A stretch of DNA of 64,000 nt from Desulfoluna sp. (GCF_030145185.1 NZ_JAQYWB010000024.1:1-64000); one strand, 5' to 3'; shown: positions 8,403 through 19,518, counted from the first letter of the stretch. Numbers and translations are program-made. Notes: generated by a model from the letters alone, not told the origin.

Positions 8403-9404
8403 TTATGCCTGCGGCAGCGCCTCCTGGATGCGAGCCCACCCCTCCTCAGGGATATCAGCCCCTGTCACACGGCACACCTCGTACCCACACGCCGACGCAA
8501 TCCGTCCGCATATATCAACCGAATAGCCCATCACCAGACCGTAAAGGAAGCCTGCGGCCCAAAGGTCACCAGCGCCGGTGGTATCCACAATATCCACGCC
8601 CACGACGGGGGCAATCTCCGTCACCACACCGCCAACGGCAATGCGGCTCCCACGGGCCCCGAGCTTCAGCACCGCGACATCGGCACATTGGCTCATGGCA
8701 GAAAGGGCCGTCGCCTCATCCGCCGTCCCGGTAAACGCCCTGGCCTCATCCTCATTGGCAATCAAAATATCGACGGAAGGGATCACCTCAGCCTTGATAA
8801 AATCCAAGGCCTCTTCAACCACCGTAAAGCTTGCCAGATCCATGGCAACAGCGGCCCCGGCATCCTTCGCAGCGCGAAGGGTTTTCCGCATCAGGTCCTG
8901 ATTAAAAACCAGGTATCCCTCGATAAGAACAATCGCGGCATCTTTGAATTTTTCTGGGGTAATCTCATCCGGAATGAGCTCAGAGGCCGCTCCCAGATAG
9001 GTAAACATGGAACGCTGGGCGTCCGGGGTGATGATGGACAGAACACGCCCCGTCGACGTATCAGAGGTCACAAGATTCGGCGTCACGCCGTTCTTTTCCA
9101 GATCTTTTTCAAAGCTGTCCCCGTAGCTGTCCCGGCCGCGTTTCCCCACAAAGGTGGCCCTGCCGTTGAGGCGCCCCACCCCGACGATCGTATTGCACGC
9201 GGCCCCACCGGGTACCACCGTCACCTCCGAGGTGACCTTATCGAGCACCCCGTCAGCAAAAGAAGCGTCAACGAGGGTCATCCCCCCTTTGACATCGCTG
9301 ATCCCTTTCAGAAACGCGTCGTCCTCAAACACCAGGAGATCCATCAACGCCGACCCCACCCCGACAATGCCTCTCTTGTCGCTGCTCAACTTATCATACA
9401 TCAT
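8403..9404 (-). CDS. PfkB-family kinase, probably adenosine kinase
   Basis: Cytoplasmic ribokinase-fold sugar/nucleoside kinase of 333 residues. It shows the N-terminal substrate signature (VPGGAACNTIVGVGRLNG), the TPDAQRSMFTYLGA segment common in adenosine-kinase-like members, and the catalytic anion-hole motif DTTGAGDLWAAGFLYG (about 268-283). With ahcY in the same window it could recycle the adenosine released from S-adenosylhomocysteine, but that link is inference; other sugar kinases of the family look similar. I chose the ATG at 9404 because AGGAG lies seven bases upstream. Confidence 0.8.
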   Translation of the reverse strand: MMYDKLSSDKRGIVGVGSALMDLLVFEDDAFLKGISDVKGGMTLVDASFADGVLDKVTSEVTVVPGGAACNTIVGVGRLNGRATFVGKRGRDSYGDSFEKDLEKNGVTPNLVTSDTSTGRVLSIITPDAQRSMFTYLGAASELIPDEITPEKFKDAAIVLIEGYLVFNQDLMRKTLRAAKDAGAAVAMDLASFTVVEEALDFIKAEVIPSVDILIANEDEARAFTGTADEATALSAMSQCADVAVLKLGARGSRIAVGGVVTEIAPVVGVDIVDTTGAGDLWAAGFLYGLVMGYSVDICGRIASACGYEVCRVTGADIPEEGWARIQEALPQA

Positions 9405-9465
9405 CAACCACTCCTGCGAACCCACCGAATTCTATGGACGGGGGCCATTTGAAAAAAGGTGCGAC

Positions 9466-9909
9466 CTACCACACCAGAAATTTATAAATCCACCCCTTGT
9501 CACCGTCCGCGTGCTGAACCTGAATCCAGTTTCCTTTTCGGGTCAACACCTTGAAAGGAACGCCGCTGTCCACCACAAAGGCCAGGGGCTTCTTGGCACC
9601 CGGCCCTTTTCTTACATTGCATCTCTGTTTTTTGGTGATGACAGTCTGGGTTTTCTTGACCAGTTTTTTAAAAATCCAGCCGGTGTCGTTCTCAAAATCC
9701 TTGACATAATACCAGGATCCGGCTTGATCTAAAATGAGAAGCGGGTAGTGCTTTTCCACCCCTTTCCAGACAATTTCATACTTGGTTCCGGGGCCGGTCC
9801 GCACATTCGCGGATTCGACACTGACACTGACCCGCTGCCCAGCCAGACAAAACTGGGGCAACGCCAACAGCACAGCAGCCACCAAAGGAATAAACGCACG
9901 AATTTTCAT
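9466..9909 (-). CDS. Secreted SH3-domain protein
   Basis: A 147-residue exported protein with a signal peptide (cleavage near CLAGQ) and two bacterial SH3 repeats, about 28-85 (SANVRTGPGTKYEI...WYYVKDFENDTGWI) and 90-147 (CNVRKGPGAKKPL...WIQVQHADGDKGWIYKFLVW). Such modules usually bind peptidoglycan or partner proteins in the periplasm. The start at 9909 has GAGAGAGG upstream and gives a clean signal peptide. No catalytic domain is attached, so its partner is unknown. Confidence 0.82.
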   Translation of the reverse strand: MKIRAFIPLVAAVLLALPQFCLAGQRVSVSVESANVRTGPGTKYEIVWKGVEKHYPLLILDQAGSWYYVKDFENDTGWIFKKLVKKTQTVITKKQRCNVRKGPGAKKPLAFVVDSGVPFKVLTRKGNWIQVQHADGDKGWIYKFLVW

Positions 9910-9982
9910 GCCTCTCTCCATCTCTGAGGTTTGAAATATTCATCAAAAATCACAGCCTGACGCGTCTCACACCCCGTCCTGT

Positions 9983-10663
9983 TCAACGAATCGGCTCCAC
10001 CATTATTTTCTGCGCCATCCCTCGCCCCAGGATGTACCGTTTATTCTCAACGGCAATGACAAACTGGCCCCGTCCCTGGCAGGTGATGACTTCAATCACA
10101 TCACCTCGCCGAAGGCCCATGGAGAGCAAGCGCCCTTCAAGGTTTTCACCACACAGATACTCACGAATCATCAATTTTTCGCCAGGCTTGGCCAACATAA
10201 GCGGCATCAGGGCCACCCTTTTTTTCAGGCAGGCGGAGCAGATGCCATAGATGTCCATGCGATGCTGCAGCATATGAAACCCATGTCGAGAGGCGATCCC
10301 CTCCTGCAAGCGCTCCAGCTCGGGCTCGGAGAACTCCGTGATGTCACCACACCGGGTACAGATCATGTGATCATGATGATGTCCCAGGTGCCGATGCTCA
10401 TACAGAACAGGCCCGTTATCGAACAGGTGTTCCTGGGCAAAGCCATAATGACACATCAACTCAAGGGTCTCCTTGAGGAAATCCCTGTCCACCGTGTGTC
10501 CCTCGTCACCAAGAAGGCGATGCAGGTCATCGGCGGTGATGTGTTTTTCTGTTTTTAAAAAGGTTTCGAGAACAATGAACCGTTCATCAATATTATCAAT
10601 TCCCTCGCCTTTAAAAAGCGAGATAAACTGCTGTTTTTCAAGATCATGGATCTGTATTGTCAT
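9983..10663 (-). CDS. Fur-family / FeoA fusion metal regulator
   Basis: A 226-residue fusion. Residues 1-148 are Fur-like, with a winged-helix region, a His-rich metal segment (YEHRHLGHHHDHMICTRC) and paired CxxC zinc motifs (CTRC and CSAC). Residues 152-226 are a FeoA/SH3-like domain (REYLCGENLEGRLLSMGLRRGD...YILGRGMAQKIMVEPI). The usual Fur recognition-helix signature (ATVYRTL) is replaced by DRDFLKETLEL, so DNA specificity may be unusual. DtxR regulators also carry a FeoA-like C-terminal domain, so the fusion may act analogously in iron sensing. The gene stands alone; no feoB is in the window. Confidence 0.88.
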   Translation of the reverse strand: MTIQIHDLEKQQFISLFKGEGIDNIDERFIVLETFLKTEKHITADDLHRLLGDEGHTVDRDFLKETLELMCHYGFAQEHLFDNGPVLYEHRHLGHHHDHMICTRCGDITEFSEPELERLQEGIASRHGFHMLQHRMDIYGICSACLKKRVALMPLMLAKPGEKLMIREYLCGENLEGRLLSMGLRRGDVIEVITCQGRGQFVIAVENKRYILGRGMAQKIMVEPIR

Positions 10664-10671
10664 TATCTATG

Positions 10672-10686
10672 CCTCCGCCACGGAGG
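10672..10686. promoter_or_regulatory. Palindrome over the fur-feoA -10 region
   Basis: A perfect 6-bp inverted repeat CCTCCG-N3-CGGAGG covers the Shine-Dalgarno GGAGG and abuts the -10 box. If the promoter call is right, one arm lies outside the mRNA, so a DNA operator is more likely than an RNA hairpin. Confidence 0.35.
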
Positions 10687-10712
10687 ATAGTACAGTGCCT
10701 GGGAGATGTCAA
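10684..10712 (-). promoter_or_regulatory. Promoter of the fur-feoA gene
   Basis: A consensus -35 TTGACA (10707-10712) is separated by 17 bp from TATCCT (10684-10689). It predicts a transcript with a very short leader. Confidence 0.65.
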
Positions 10713-10785
10713 CCGGCCGAGACACGCGATCCGCGCTGTTTTCAACGGCCTCCCTCCGGCACGTCCGGTCCGTGGCTTGTGGGTT

Positions 10786-10827
10786 AAAAAAAAGGCCCGC
10801 CCTCCATCCCATGGAGAGCGAGCCTTT
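10786..10827 (-). terminator. Intrinsic terminator of htpG
   Basis: A stem built from AAAGGC/GCCTTT and CTCCA/TGGAG with a short loop is followed on the minus strand by eight T. It lies about 90 bases past the htpG stop. Confidence 0.85.
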
Positions 10828-10914
10828 ATAAACCCTGCCAACACGCCACACCAGGAGGAAACGTCCCCCCTCACCGCCCCATCAAAGACGAAAGGCATGG
10901 CGTGTTTCGATCCC

Positions 10915-12831
10915 TTACAGCGCCTTTGCCATCAAATCGCCCACGCGCTGGGAAAAGAGGGCCGGATCTTCGACACGTCCCCCCTCGCTGATGATGGCCA
11001 GATCATAAAGAAGCCGGGCATGATCGGGCAGCACGGGATTGCCCGCATCTTTTTCAAAAAGGCTCTTCACCGCCTCAACGAGGGGATGGTCGCCGTTGAG
11101 TTCCAAGACCCGCTTCTGCTTGGGCATCTCCTGGCCGGAAGCCTTCATGATTTTTTCCATGTAAGCGCTCATGCCCAGGGCGTCCCCGGAGAGACAGGAG
11201 ACAGAATCTTTAAGGCGACTGGAGAGTTTCACCTCTTTGATCTCCTCATCCAACTGTTTCGTCAGGTACTCCATGAAATTCTTGAACGCGTCTTTTTTGT
11301 CGTCGCCCACCTCGGTCAGGTCAAGATCCCCCATTTCGGCACTTTTCAGCTTCTTGCCATCAAATTCGGGAAGAGACTGCACCACCCATTCGTCCACGGG
11401 GTCACTCATAAGCAGCACTTCATAGTCCTTGGCCTTCAAGGCCTCAAGGTGGGGGCTGCCGGCAAGAGAGGCGAGATTTTCACCGGTGATGTAATAAATA
11501 AACTCCTGATCCTCTTTCATGTTGGCCACGTACTCATCAAAAGAGACGTAGGCCCCTTCAGACTTCGTGGTCTTGTATCGGATCAGCTTGGAGATCTTCT
11601 CACGGTTGTCATGATCCATGGGGATACCGGACTTAATCGCGGCCCCGAACTCGTCAAAGAAACCGTCGTAGGTCTCTTTTTCCATCTTGGAAAAAAGCTC
11701 GAGGACCTTCTTCACGAGATTTTTACGAATATTTCGAACCAGACGGTCCTGCTGGAGGATCTCCCGGCTCACGTTAAGATTCAGGTCGGAGGCGTCCACC
11801 ACCCCTTTGATAAACCCTAAGTATTCAGGCATCAGCTCCGTGCAGTCATCCATGATGAACACACGCTTGCAATACAGATGAATGCCCGTCTTCTTCTCGC
11901 TGTAGTACATGTCCATGGGTGCCTTGGCGGGCACGTAGAGAAGGGCGTCGTACTCGGTCGTCCCCTCAAACTTCATGTGGATCTTATCCAGAGGCGCGTT
12001 CCAATCGTGGCTGATATGCCGATAGAACTCGTCATACTCCTCGTCGGTTACCTCGCTCTTGGACTGAGTCCAGATCGCCTTCATGGAGTTCAGGGTCTCA
12101 TCCGCCCGGACCTTCTTGGTGGTCTCGCCAATGGGCTTGCCCTCACCATCCTTGATAATCTCTTCGTCGGGAAGGGGCTCTGTCTTTTCGACGTCCATGA
12201 TCACCGGGTACGCCACGAAATCAGAGTGCTGCTTCACCACACGCTTAATGGCCCACTCCTCGGTGAAATCTTCCTCAAGCCCCTCTTCCTTGAGATACAG
12301 GGTGATGGTGGTCCCGTGCTCTTTTTTAGAACAGGTTTCAATGGTATACGCGCCCAGACCATCGGACTCCCAACGCACGGCCTCGCCCTCACCCGCCTTG
12401 CGGGTTTCCACAACCACCTTGTCAGCCACAATAAAAGCGCTGTAAAAGCCCACCCCAAACTGACCGATCAGTTCCGGAGCGATCACGTCGGTTTTCTTGG
12501 ACTCTTCCATGGCCTTCATAAAAGCAGCGGTCCCGCTCTTGGCGATGGTACCGAGGTTTGCCACCACCTCATCACGGGTCATGCCGATGCCATTGTCAGA
12601 GACAACGAGAACCTTCTTCTCACTGTCAGGGGCGATACGAATATGGAGGTCGCCCTCCCCTTCCAACAGCTCCGTGTGGGTCTGCGCTTCAAAACGGAGT
12701 TTGTCGATGGCATCCGACGCGTTGGAAATCAGCTCCCGGAGAAAAATCTCCTGATTGGAATAAAGGGAGTTAACGATCAGATTCATCAGTTGCTGAACTT
12801 CCGTCTCAAACTGACGCGTCTCTTTGCTCAT
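10915..12831 (-). CDS. htpG: Hsp90-type chaperone HtpG
   Basis: Full-length cytoplasmic Hsp90 homologue of 638 residues. The N-terminal GHKL ATPase domain shows [21 protein letters not shown] and [15 protein letters not shown]. The middle domain (about 240-500) and C-terminal dimerisation domain follow. It is a stand-alone transcript with a strong terminator, a clear AGGAG start and a possible heat-shock promoter about 140 bases upstream. Confidence 0.97.
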   Translation of the reverse strand: MSKETRQFETEVQQLMNLIVNSLYSNQEIFLRELISNASDAIDKLRFEAQTHTELLEGEGDLHIRIAPDSEKKVLVVSDNGIGMTRDEVVANLGTIAKSGTAAFMKAMEESKKTDVIAPELIGQFGVGFYSAFIVADKVVVETRKAGEGEAVRWESDGLGAYTIETCSKKEHGTTITLYLKEEGLEEDFTEEWAIKRVVKQHSDFVAYPVIMDVEKTEPLPDEEIIKDGEGKPIGETTKKVRADETLNSMKAIWTQSKSEVTDEEYDEFYRHISHDWNAPLDKIHMKFEGTTEYDALLYVPAKAPMDMYYSEKKTGIHLYCKRVFIMDDCTELMPEYLGFIKGVVDASDLNLNVSREILQQDRLVRNIRKNLVKKVLELFSKMEKETYDGFFDEFGAAIKSGIPMDHDNREKISKLIRYKTTKSEGAYVSFDEYVANMKEDQEFIYYITGENLASLAGSPHLEALKAKDYEVLLMSDPVDEWVVQSLPEFDGKKLKSAEMGDLDLTEVGDDKKDAFKNFMEYLTKQLDEEIKEVKLSSRLKDSVSCLSGDALGMSAYMEKIMKASGQEMPKQKRVLELNGDHPLVEAVKSLFEKDAGNPVLPDHARLLYDLAIISEGGRVEDPALFSQRVGDLMAKAL

Positions 12832-13300
12832 GGTCTCTCCTCACATCTGTGTGTATTCATATAATTACCCTGGACCCGCAATAAAATACCCGCCGTTGAC
12901 GGCGGACACGCCCTGCAGAGACCCAATATGTCCCCTCCACCTTCGGCAGAGATATAATCCACATAAAAATTTAGGCAGAATTGCGTGATGTCAAGCGACC
13001 CTGCCAAAAAAAATATCGGACCCGCCATCCCCTTGAAAGGACTTGCACCACCCCACGATTCTAAGATAATGTGGCGTAATCATTCGAACCGACGCCTGAA
13101 CTTCCCATACAAACCGACCCGAGTCCGTTGATTTTGTTGGGGGTTCCAAAAGAAATAGAGAGGCCTGAACAGGCATACCGGGTATGCCGCCATGGCCTTT
13201 TTCATCCATTTTCTCTGCGCCGCGTTCACAACGACGACCGAAGCAACGCTTTTTTTTATTTTACGGGACGGCGTTCTTCCTCACCCGATCGGATACAACT
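12832..13300. other. Divergent 469-base region between htpG and a radical SAM gene
   Basis: No gene seen. The left part is the htpG leader and promoter. The right part should hold the promoter of the radical SAM gene, but I could not identify boxes for it. Confidence 0.5.
12969..12995 (-). promoter_or_regulatory. Possible heat-shock (RpoH-like) promoter of htpG
   Basis: CTTGACA (12989-12995) is followed after 13 bp by CCTAAAT (12969-12975). This resembles the RpoH pattern CTTGAAA-N13/14-CCCATNT, with one mismatch in the -35 and two in the -10. Confidence 0.35.
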
Positions 13301-14188
13301 ATGAATGACTACGGCATGGATTACGAAGGCATGATTTTTCGCCCCCCTTCGGAGGCGTACAGCATCCTGCTTCAGGTGACGGTGGGCTGTTCCCACAATA
13401 AATGCACCTTCTGCGAGATGTACAAAGAAAAAAAAATCTTCAAAATCAAAAGCGACGAGCAGGTCATGAAGGACCTCGCCTTTGCGGCAAGGCACCATCG
13501 CCACACCCGGCGCCTCTTCCTCTGTGACGGCGACGCCCTCATTCTGCCCCAGAAACGCCTGGTGAAGATTCTCAATGAAATCAAGAAGCAGCTCCCCTGG
13601 GTGGATCGTGTGGGCACCTACGCCAACACAAAAAGTATCGCAAAAAAAAGCGTGGAGGAGCTCAAGGAGTTGAAAAGCCTGGGGCTGTCCATCGCCTACA
13701 TGGGCCTTGAGACCGGGGACGACACCACCCTTGCCGCCATCAAAAAAGGGGCGGATGCCGACCGCATGATCGACATGGGCAAAAAAATCCGTTCGGCCGG
13801 TATTCACCTCTCCGTCACTGTCCTTCTGGGCATCGCCGGACGTGAGCGGACCATGATCCATGCCCGGGAAACCGGGCGGGTTCTCTCGGCCATTGATCCC
13901 GAGTACGTGGGCGCCTTAAGCCTCATGCTCACCCCGGGCACGCCCCTGTACGAGGATCATCTCGCCGGAAAATTTCCGGTGCTGGAACCCGACGAGCTGC
14001 TTCGTGAGCTGGGCGCCATGATCGCGGCCACCCACATGACCAACGGCCTCTTTCACTCAAACCACGCCTCCAACTACCTTCCCATACGGGCCAAACTGCC
14101 TGAGGAGAAGGAAGAGACGCTTGCGTTGATCAACCGCGCCCTGGACGGAAAGGTGGCCTTAAAGCCAGAGCACTTGCGCGCTCTCTAA
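13301..14188 (+). CDS. Radical SAM protein of the CX4CX2C type
   Basis: A 295-residue radical SAM enzyme. The cluster motif is CSHNKCTFC, that is CX4CX2C rather than CX3CX2C; a GCxHNxCTFCxMYK variant characterises a family often mislabelled as coproporphyrinogen oxidase. Downstream are a GxE-type motif (LETGDD) and a TIM-barrel pattern. The substrate is unknown. The ATG at 13301 is the first start that gives a domain-like N-terminus; its ribosome site is weak. It precedes transketolase by 256 bases, with a promoter between them. Confidence 0.78.
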   Translation: MNDYGMDYEGMIFRPPSEAYSILLQVTVGCSHNKCTFCEMYKEKKIFKIKSDEQVMKDLAFAARHHRHTRRLFLCDGDALILPQKRLVKILNEIKKQLPWVDRVGTYANTKSIAKKSVEELKELKSLGLSIAYMGLETGDDTTLAAIKKGADADRMIDMGKKIRSAGIHLSVTVLLGIAGRERTMIHARETGRVLSAIDPEYVGALSLMLTPGTPLYEDHLAGKFPVLEPDELLRELGAMIAATHMTNGLFHSNHASNYLPIRAKLPEEKEETLALINRALDGKVALKPEHLRAL

Positions 14189-14202
14189 TCCATTGATTTG
14201 GT

Positions 14203-14231
14203 TTGACAAAGGCCGGGAACCCCTGTACAGA
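14203..14231 (+). promoter_or_regulatory. Possible promoter of the transketolase gene
   Basis: TTGACA (14203-14208), 17-bp spacer, TACAGA (14226-14231). The -10 match is weak. It would give a leader of about 205 bases, in which I recognise no riboswitch. Confidence 0.4.
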
Positions 14232-14444
14232 CTGTGGGTCATCCAAGAATCCGAGCGAACCAGGCCTGCCGGAAAACCGGTGCACGGTGGATGAGGTATC
14301 CCTCCAAACGGGAGATCTCGGTTCAATGTTTCTGCGTATTTTTACCGGGCATTGCATCCAGAGGACACTCTCCCAAAGAGCGTACCTCCGTCTCCAGGCC
14401 ATGATAAATGATCTATTCGTAAAACAGTAAGGAGACAGTACGCC

Positions 14445-16460
14445 ATGAGCGACAGCCAGCTCACCCTTGACGATCTTTGCATCAACACCCTTCGCACCCT
14501 GGCCATGGATGCGGTTCAACAGGCCAACTCCGGTCATCCAGGTGCTCCCATGGGGCTGGCACCGGCCGCCTATGTGCTCTGGACCAAACACCTCACGCAC
14601 AACCCCAAAAACTCTGCATGGCCTGATCGCGACCGCTTTGTCCTCTCCGGTGGGCACGGCTCGGCCCTGCTGTACAGCCTGCTCCACCTCACGGGATACG
14701 GCCTCAGCCTGGATGACCTCAAAGCCTTCCGCCAGTGGAACAGCAAGACCCCCGGACACCCCGAATACGGCCACACCAACGGCGTGGAGATCACCACTGG
14801 ACCCTTGGGCCAGGGCATCGCCAATGCCGTGGGCATGGCCATGACCGAACGCCACCTCGCCGCCACCTACAACACCTCTGAGCATACCATTGTGGATCAC
14901 CGCACCTACGTGATGTGCGGGGACGGGGACCTCATGGAAGGCGTGGCCCTCGAAGCCATCTCCATGGCTGGCCACCTGGGCCTTGGCAAACTCATCTGCC
15001 TCTATGACGACAACCAGATCACCATCGAAGGCGGCACAGAGATTGCCTTTACGGAAGATGTGGCGGCCCGTTTCGAAGCCTGTGGCTGGAACGCTATCCG
15101 CGTGGAAGACGGCAACAACCACGAAGCCATCGATGCGGCCCTGACCGAAGCCAAGAGCCAGGATGAAAAACCCACCGTCCTGCTGATGCGCACCACCATC
15201 GCCTACGGCAGCCCCAACAAAGGCGGCACATCCGGTGCCCACGGTTCTCCTCTGGGAGACGAGGAGATCCTCCTCACCAAGAAAAACCTCGGCTGGCCTT
15301 ACACCGAGCCCTTCTTCGTCCCGGAAGCCGCCCAAGAGGTCTTTTCCGGCTGCAGCGCCAAAGGGGAAGAGGCAGAAAACGAATGGCAGGCCCGCTTCAA
15401 CGCCTACGCCAAAGCCCACCCCAAACGCACGAACCAGTGGGTGGACGGTGTCAGCGGATTTCTCACCTTCGGCTGGGATAAAGAGATCCCCACCTTCACC
15501 CCCGAAGATGGCAAAATCGCCACCCGCTCCGCTTCAGGCAAGGTCATCAACGCCATCGCCCCCAACCTGCCGGGCCTCATCGGTGGCTCTGCCGACCTGG
15601 CACCTTCCAACAACACTTACATGAACTGCAGCCACGCCCTCCAGAAAGGCTCCTTCGATGGCCGAAACATCCGATTCGGCGTGCGTGAGCATGCCATGGG
15701 TGCGGTCATGAACGGCATGTTCGTCCACGGCGGCGTCCGCCCCTTCGGCGGGACCTTCCTCGTCTTTGCCGATTACATGCGCCCCGCCATCCGCGTGGCC
15801 AGCCTCATGAAGCTGCCCATTATCTATGTCTTCACCCACGACAGCATCGCCGTAGGCGAAGATGGCCCCACCCACCAGCCCGTGGAACACGTGGCGGCCT
15901 TAAGGGCCATCCCCGGCCTCACCGTCCTGCGCCCTGGCTGCGCCTCCGAGACCGCCGACGCCTGGCGCCTGGCCCTTAAAATCACCGACGGCCCCACGGC
16001 CCTCATCCTCTCCCGCCAGGCCCTGCCCGTCTCCGACCGCAGCCAGTCAGAAGGCTCGGTACCCAGCGGCGCCTACATCCTGAAGGACACCGAGGGCACC
16101 CCCGACGCCATCCTCATCGCCTCCGGTTCCGAGGTCCACATCTCAGTCGAGGCCGCAGAAAAGCTGGCTGAAAAAGGCGTAAAAGCCCGTGTGGTGAGCA
16201 TGCCCAGCTGGGAGCTCTTCGAGATGAACCAGCAGAATTACAAAGACTGGGTCCTCCTGCCCGAGGTGAAAAACCGCGTGGCCATCGAAGCCGGCATCTC
16301 CATGGGCTGGGATAAATACGTCGGCGATAAAGGCACCATCATCGCCATGGACCGCTTCGGCGCCTCCGCCCCCGGTGGCACCCTCCTGAAAGAGTTCGGG
16401 TTTACCGCCGACAACATCGTCGAGAAAACCCTGGCACTGATCGAGAAGAACAAAGCATAA
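14445..16460 (+). CDS. tkt: Transketolase
   Basis: Thiamine-diphosphate enzyme of the non-oxidative pentose phosphate pathway, 671 residues as expected. Visible motifs are the N-terminal substrate segment ([19 protein letters not shown]), the ThDP-binding GDG motif ([20 protein letters not shown]), the catalytic Glu region ([17 protein letters not shown]) and the transketolase signature around [20 protein letters not shown]. The start is set by AAGGAGAC. It ends at a strong bidirectional terminator shared with convergent ahcY. Confidence 0.97.
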   Translation: MSDSQLTLDDLCINTLRTLAMDAVQQANSGHPGAPMGLAPAAYVLWTKHLTHNPKNSAWPDRDRFVLSGGHGSALLYSLLHLTGYGLSLDDLKAFRQWNSKTPGHPEYGHTNGVEITTGPLGQGIANAVGMAMTERHLAATYNTSEHTIVDHRTYVMCGDGDLMEGVALEAISMAGHLGLGKLICLYDDNQITIEGGTEIAFTEDVAARFEACGWNAIRVEDGNNHEAIDAALTEAKSQDEKPTVLLMRTTIAYGSPNKGGTSGAHGSPLGDEEILLTKKNLGWPYTEPFFVPEAAQEVFSGCSAKGEEAENEWQARFNAYAKAHPKRTNQWVDGVSGFLTFGWDKEIPTFTPEDGKIATRSASGKVINAIAPNLPGLIGGSADLAPSNNTYMNCSHALQKGSFDGRNIRFGVREHAMGAVMNGMFVHGGVRPFGGTFLVFADYMRPAIRVASLMKLPIIYVFTHDSIAVGEDGPTHQPVEHVAALRAIPGLTVLRPGCASETADAWRLALKITDGPTALILSRQALPVSDRSQSEGSVPSGAYILKDTEGTPDAILIASGSEVHISVEAAEKLAEKGVKARVVSMPSWELFEMNQQNYKDWVLLPEVKNRVAIEAGISMGWDKYVGDKGTIIAMDRFGASAPGGTLLKEFGFTADNIVEKTLALIEKNKA

Positions 16461-16469
16461 AAAACGCTC

Positions 16470-16494
16470 GCACCAGGCGCCCTGTGCCTGGTGC
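16470..16494 (+). repeat. Hairpin just after tkt
   Basis: GCACCAGGC/GCCTGGTGC with a 7-base loop, without a T-run. It may protect the 3' end ahead of the true terminator. Confidence 0.5.
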
Positions 16495-16512
16495 GGCCGT
16501 CACGTGATCACA

Positions 16513-16553
16513 AAAAAAAGCCCGACAGCGCATAACGCTGTCGGGCTTTTTTT
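16513..16553. terminator. Bidirectional terminator between tkt and ahcY
   Basis: A perfect 11-bp stem (GCCCGACAGCG/CGCTGTCGGGC) with a 5-base loop is flanked by A8 and T7. It serves both convergent genes. Confidence 0.95.
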
Positions 16554-16646
16554 ATAAAATAAGGGGCCACGGACGACCTCTGCCAGGCATGCCACAGGAC
16601 GCGTTAACCGCTCCTGTGACACCGCGACACGGCCGCCAGAAGGCTC

Positions 16647-18182
<1,536 letters not shown>

Positions 18183-18228
18183 TCAGGCACCCCGCAGCCG
18201 CATATATTTAAAGAATTAAGGTTGCAGG

Positions 18229-18258
18229 AAAAAATAAAAGCAAGGCCTCCGGTGAGGC
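18229..18258 (-). terminator. Terminator of sahR
   Basis: GCCTC-CGGT-GAGGC hairpin (18245-18258), followed on the minus strand by CTTGCTTTTATTTTTT. Confidence 0.65.
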
Positions 18259-18311
18259 ATTGTATCATTTTTATTCCCACCCACTTACGTGTTGAGTCTT
18301 CCATGTATCCA

Positions 18312-18338
18312 GTGACAACCACGGAGGTGGAAAGTCAC
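18312..18338 (-). repeat. Hairpin after the sahR stop
   Basis: GTGAC/GTCAC and CCAC/GTGG form an interrupted stem about 30 bases past the stop codon. It lacks a T-run and may stabilise the mRNA end. Confidence 0.45.
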
Positions 18339-18366
18339 CGGGATCACGCCTGCAACGCAGGGCAAA

Positions 18367-19281
18367 TCACGTTCTCACCGCCTGGCAAATCATGACGGCA
18401 GGACCCCGGGCGGGGGAAAAATGCCGCGTGCTCTCCACGGAAAATCCCGCCTCATGAATCCACCCCAAAAGCTCTGCTTCAGAAAAACCCAGCCATCGGT
18501 CCCCGAACCGGTCCCGAAGGGATTCGTCGGCATGCTGGCCAAATTCGGCGATAAGAAGCCGGCCGCCTTCAGCCACCACCCGGCCGGACTCTTTCAGGGC
18601 CAGCCTCGGGTTATCCAGGTGATGCAGGGCCAGAGAGATCACGGCCAGATCCACTTCTGCGTCTCTCATGGGGAGGTGCTCCAGCTCGCCCAGGCGCAGG
18701 TCAAACCCGCCCCCCAGCGCCTGCAGCCTTGCCTCGGCCTCCTTGAGCATGTTGGAGGAGCTGTCCACCCCCACCACCTGTTCCACACACTCGGCAAGGC
18801 GGTTCATCAGCGCTCCGGTCCCGCAGCCAAGATCCACCGCCATGCGGCAGGGTTGGATATCCGCCATCAAGGCCTCATTCAGGTCAAAATCCCCTATGAG
18901 ATCGACCTTGAGATGCTCCCAGCGAGGTGCAATATCGTCAAAAAACTTCTGCCGACGGAGTCTCCGGTCATGAATCACGGCCTCAGCCCGCTTGAAATCG
19001 GCCTGGATCAGAGGCTCGTCCATGGAGAGAGATTCAACCAGACTGGCCATCAGCGCGGTGTCTCCCACCTTTTCAGCCGAATAAAAAGCCCACACCCCGT
19101 CCCGGCGGCACACCAGCAACCCGCAATCCGTTAGAATCTTGAGATGCCTGGAGATGCGAGACTGTCCCATGTCCATCAAGGCGACAATCTCGTTCACGCT
19201 CATCTCGTGGTGAAGCAGGATATGATAGAGTCGAAGACGGGTGCTGTCCGCCATGGCTTTAAAATAAATAAGACTTTTCAT
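18367..19281 (-). CDS. sahR: ArsR-family regulator fused to a SAM-dependent methyltransferase domain (SahR type)
   Basis: Residues 1-90 are an ArsR-type winged helix (FKAMADSTRLRLYHILL, MGQSRISRHLKILTDCGLL). Residues about 125-300 form a class I methyltransferase fold (MAVDLGCGTGALMNRLAECVEQVVGVDSS). Fused regulators of this kind next to ahcY are the SahR family described in Proteobacteria, which senses S-adenosylhomocysteine through the methyltransferase domain and controls methionine-cycle genes. Its own promoter carries a perfect 9-bp inverted repeat over the -10, so self-repression is likely. Confidence 0.87.
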   Translation of the reverse strand: MKSLIYFKAMADSTRLRLYHILLHHEMSVNEIVALMDMGQSRISRHLKILTDCGLLVCRRDGVWAFYSAEKVGDTALMASLVESLSMDEPLIQADFKRAEAVIHDRRLRRQKFFDDIAPRWEHLKVDLIGDFDLNEALMADIQPCRMAVDLGCGTGALMNRLAECVEQVVGVDSSSNMLKEAEARLQALGGGFDLRLGELEHLPMRDAEVDLAVISLALHHLDNPRLALKESGRVVAEGGRLLIAEFGQHADESLRDRFGDRWLGFSEAELLGWIHEAGFSVESTRHFSPARGPAVMICQAVRT

Positions 19282-19314
19282 CCCAGAATCTTCTCCCGCT
19301 CAGTGGCAATATCC

Positions 19315-19338
19315 ATATATCAAGATGTATTGATATAT
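19315..19338 (-). promoter_or_regulatory. SahR-type operator palindrome
   Basis: ATATATCAA-N6-TTGATATAT, perfect over 9-bp arms. It overlaps the -10 box of sahR. The TATCAA/TTGATA half-sites are typical of ArsR-type operators. Confidence 0.75.
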
Positions 19339-19360
19339 AGACTTTCCATGCTCCTGTCAA
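19332..19360 (-). promoter_or_regulatory. Promoter of sahR
   Basis: TTGACA (19355-19360), 17-bp spacer, TATATC (19332-19337). The -10 lies inside the palindrome. Confidence 0.75.
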
Positions 19361-19394
19361 GAGGTTACCCGGACCGTCCGGGCAGGAAAATGAC

Positions 19395-19423
19395 CTTGCA
19401 CCCAGATGACGCCACCGCTATAA
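19395..19423 (+). promoter_or_regulatory. Promoter of the Hpt / phosphatase / kinase operon
   Basis: TTGCAC (19395-19400), 17-bp spacer, consensus TATAAT (19418-19423). It lies about 95 bases upstream of the Hpt gene start. Confidence 0.75.
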
Positions 19424-19518
19424 TAAAGGGTAACGCAGGCTCCATAGACACCCGGCACGCGGCCCCATCATGATCGGCAACCGCCTCCCCCTGACGAACC
19501 ACCGAAGGACTGAAACCC

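Noticed and set aside
10672-10686. RNA hairpin hiding the fur-feoA ribosome site
   Set aside because: With the promoter as predicted, the 5' arm lies at or before the transcription start, so a DNA operator is the better reading.
14203-14430. A 75-codon frame in the tkt leader
   Set aside because: It starts at a TTG inside the -35 box of the proposed promoter and has no ribosome site.
14130-15419. A 429-codon minus-strand frame
   Set aside because: It is antisense to transketolase, with Gly/Val-rich low-complexity translation and no ribosome site.
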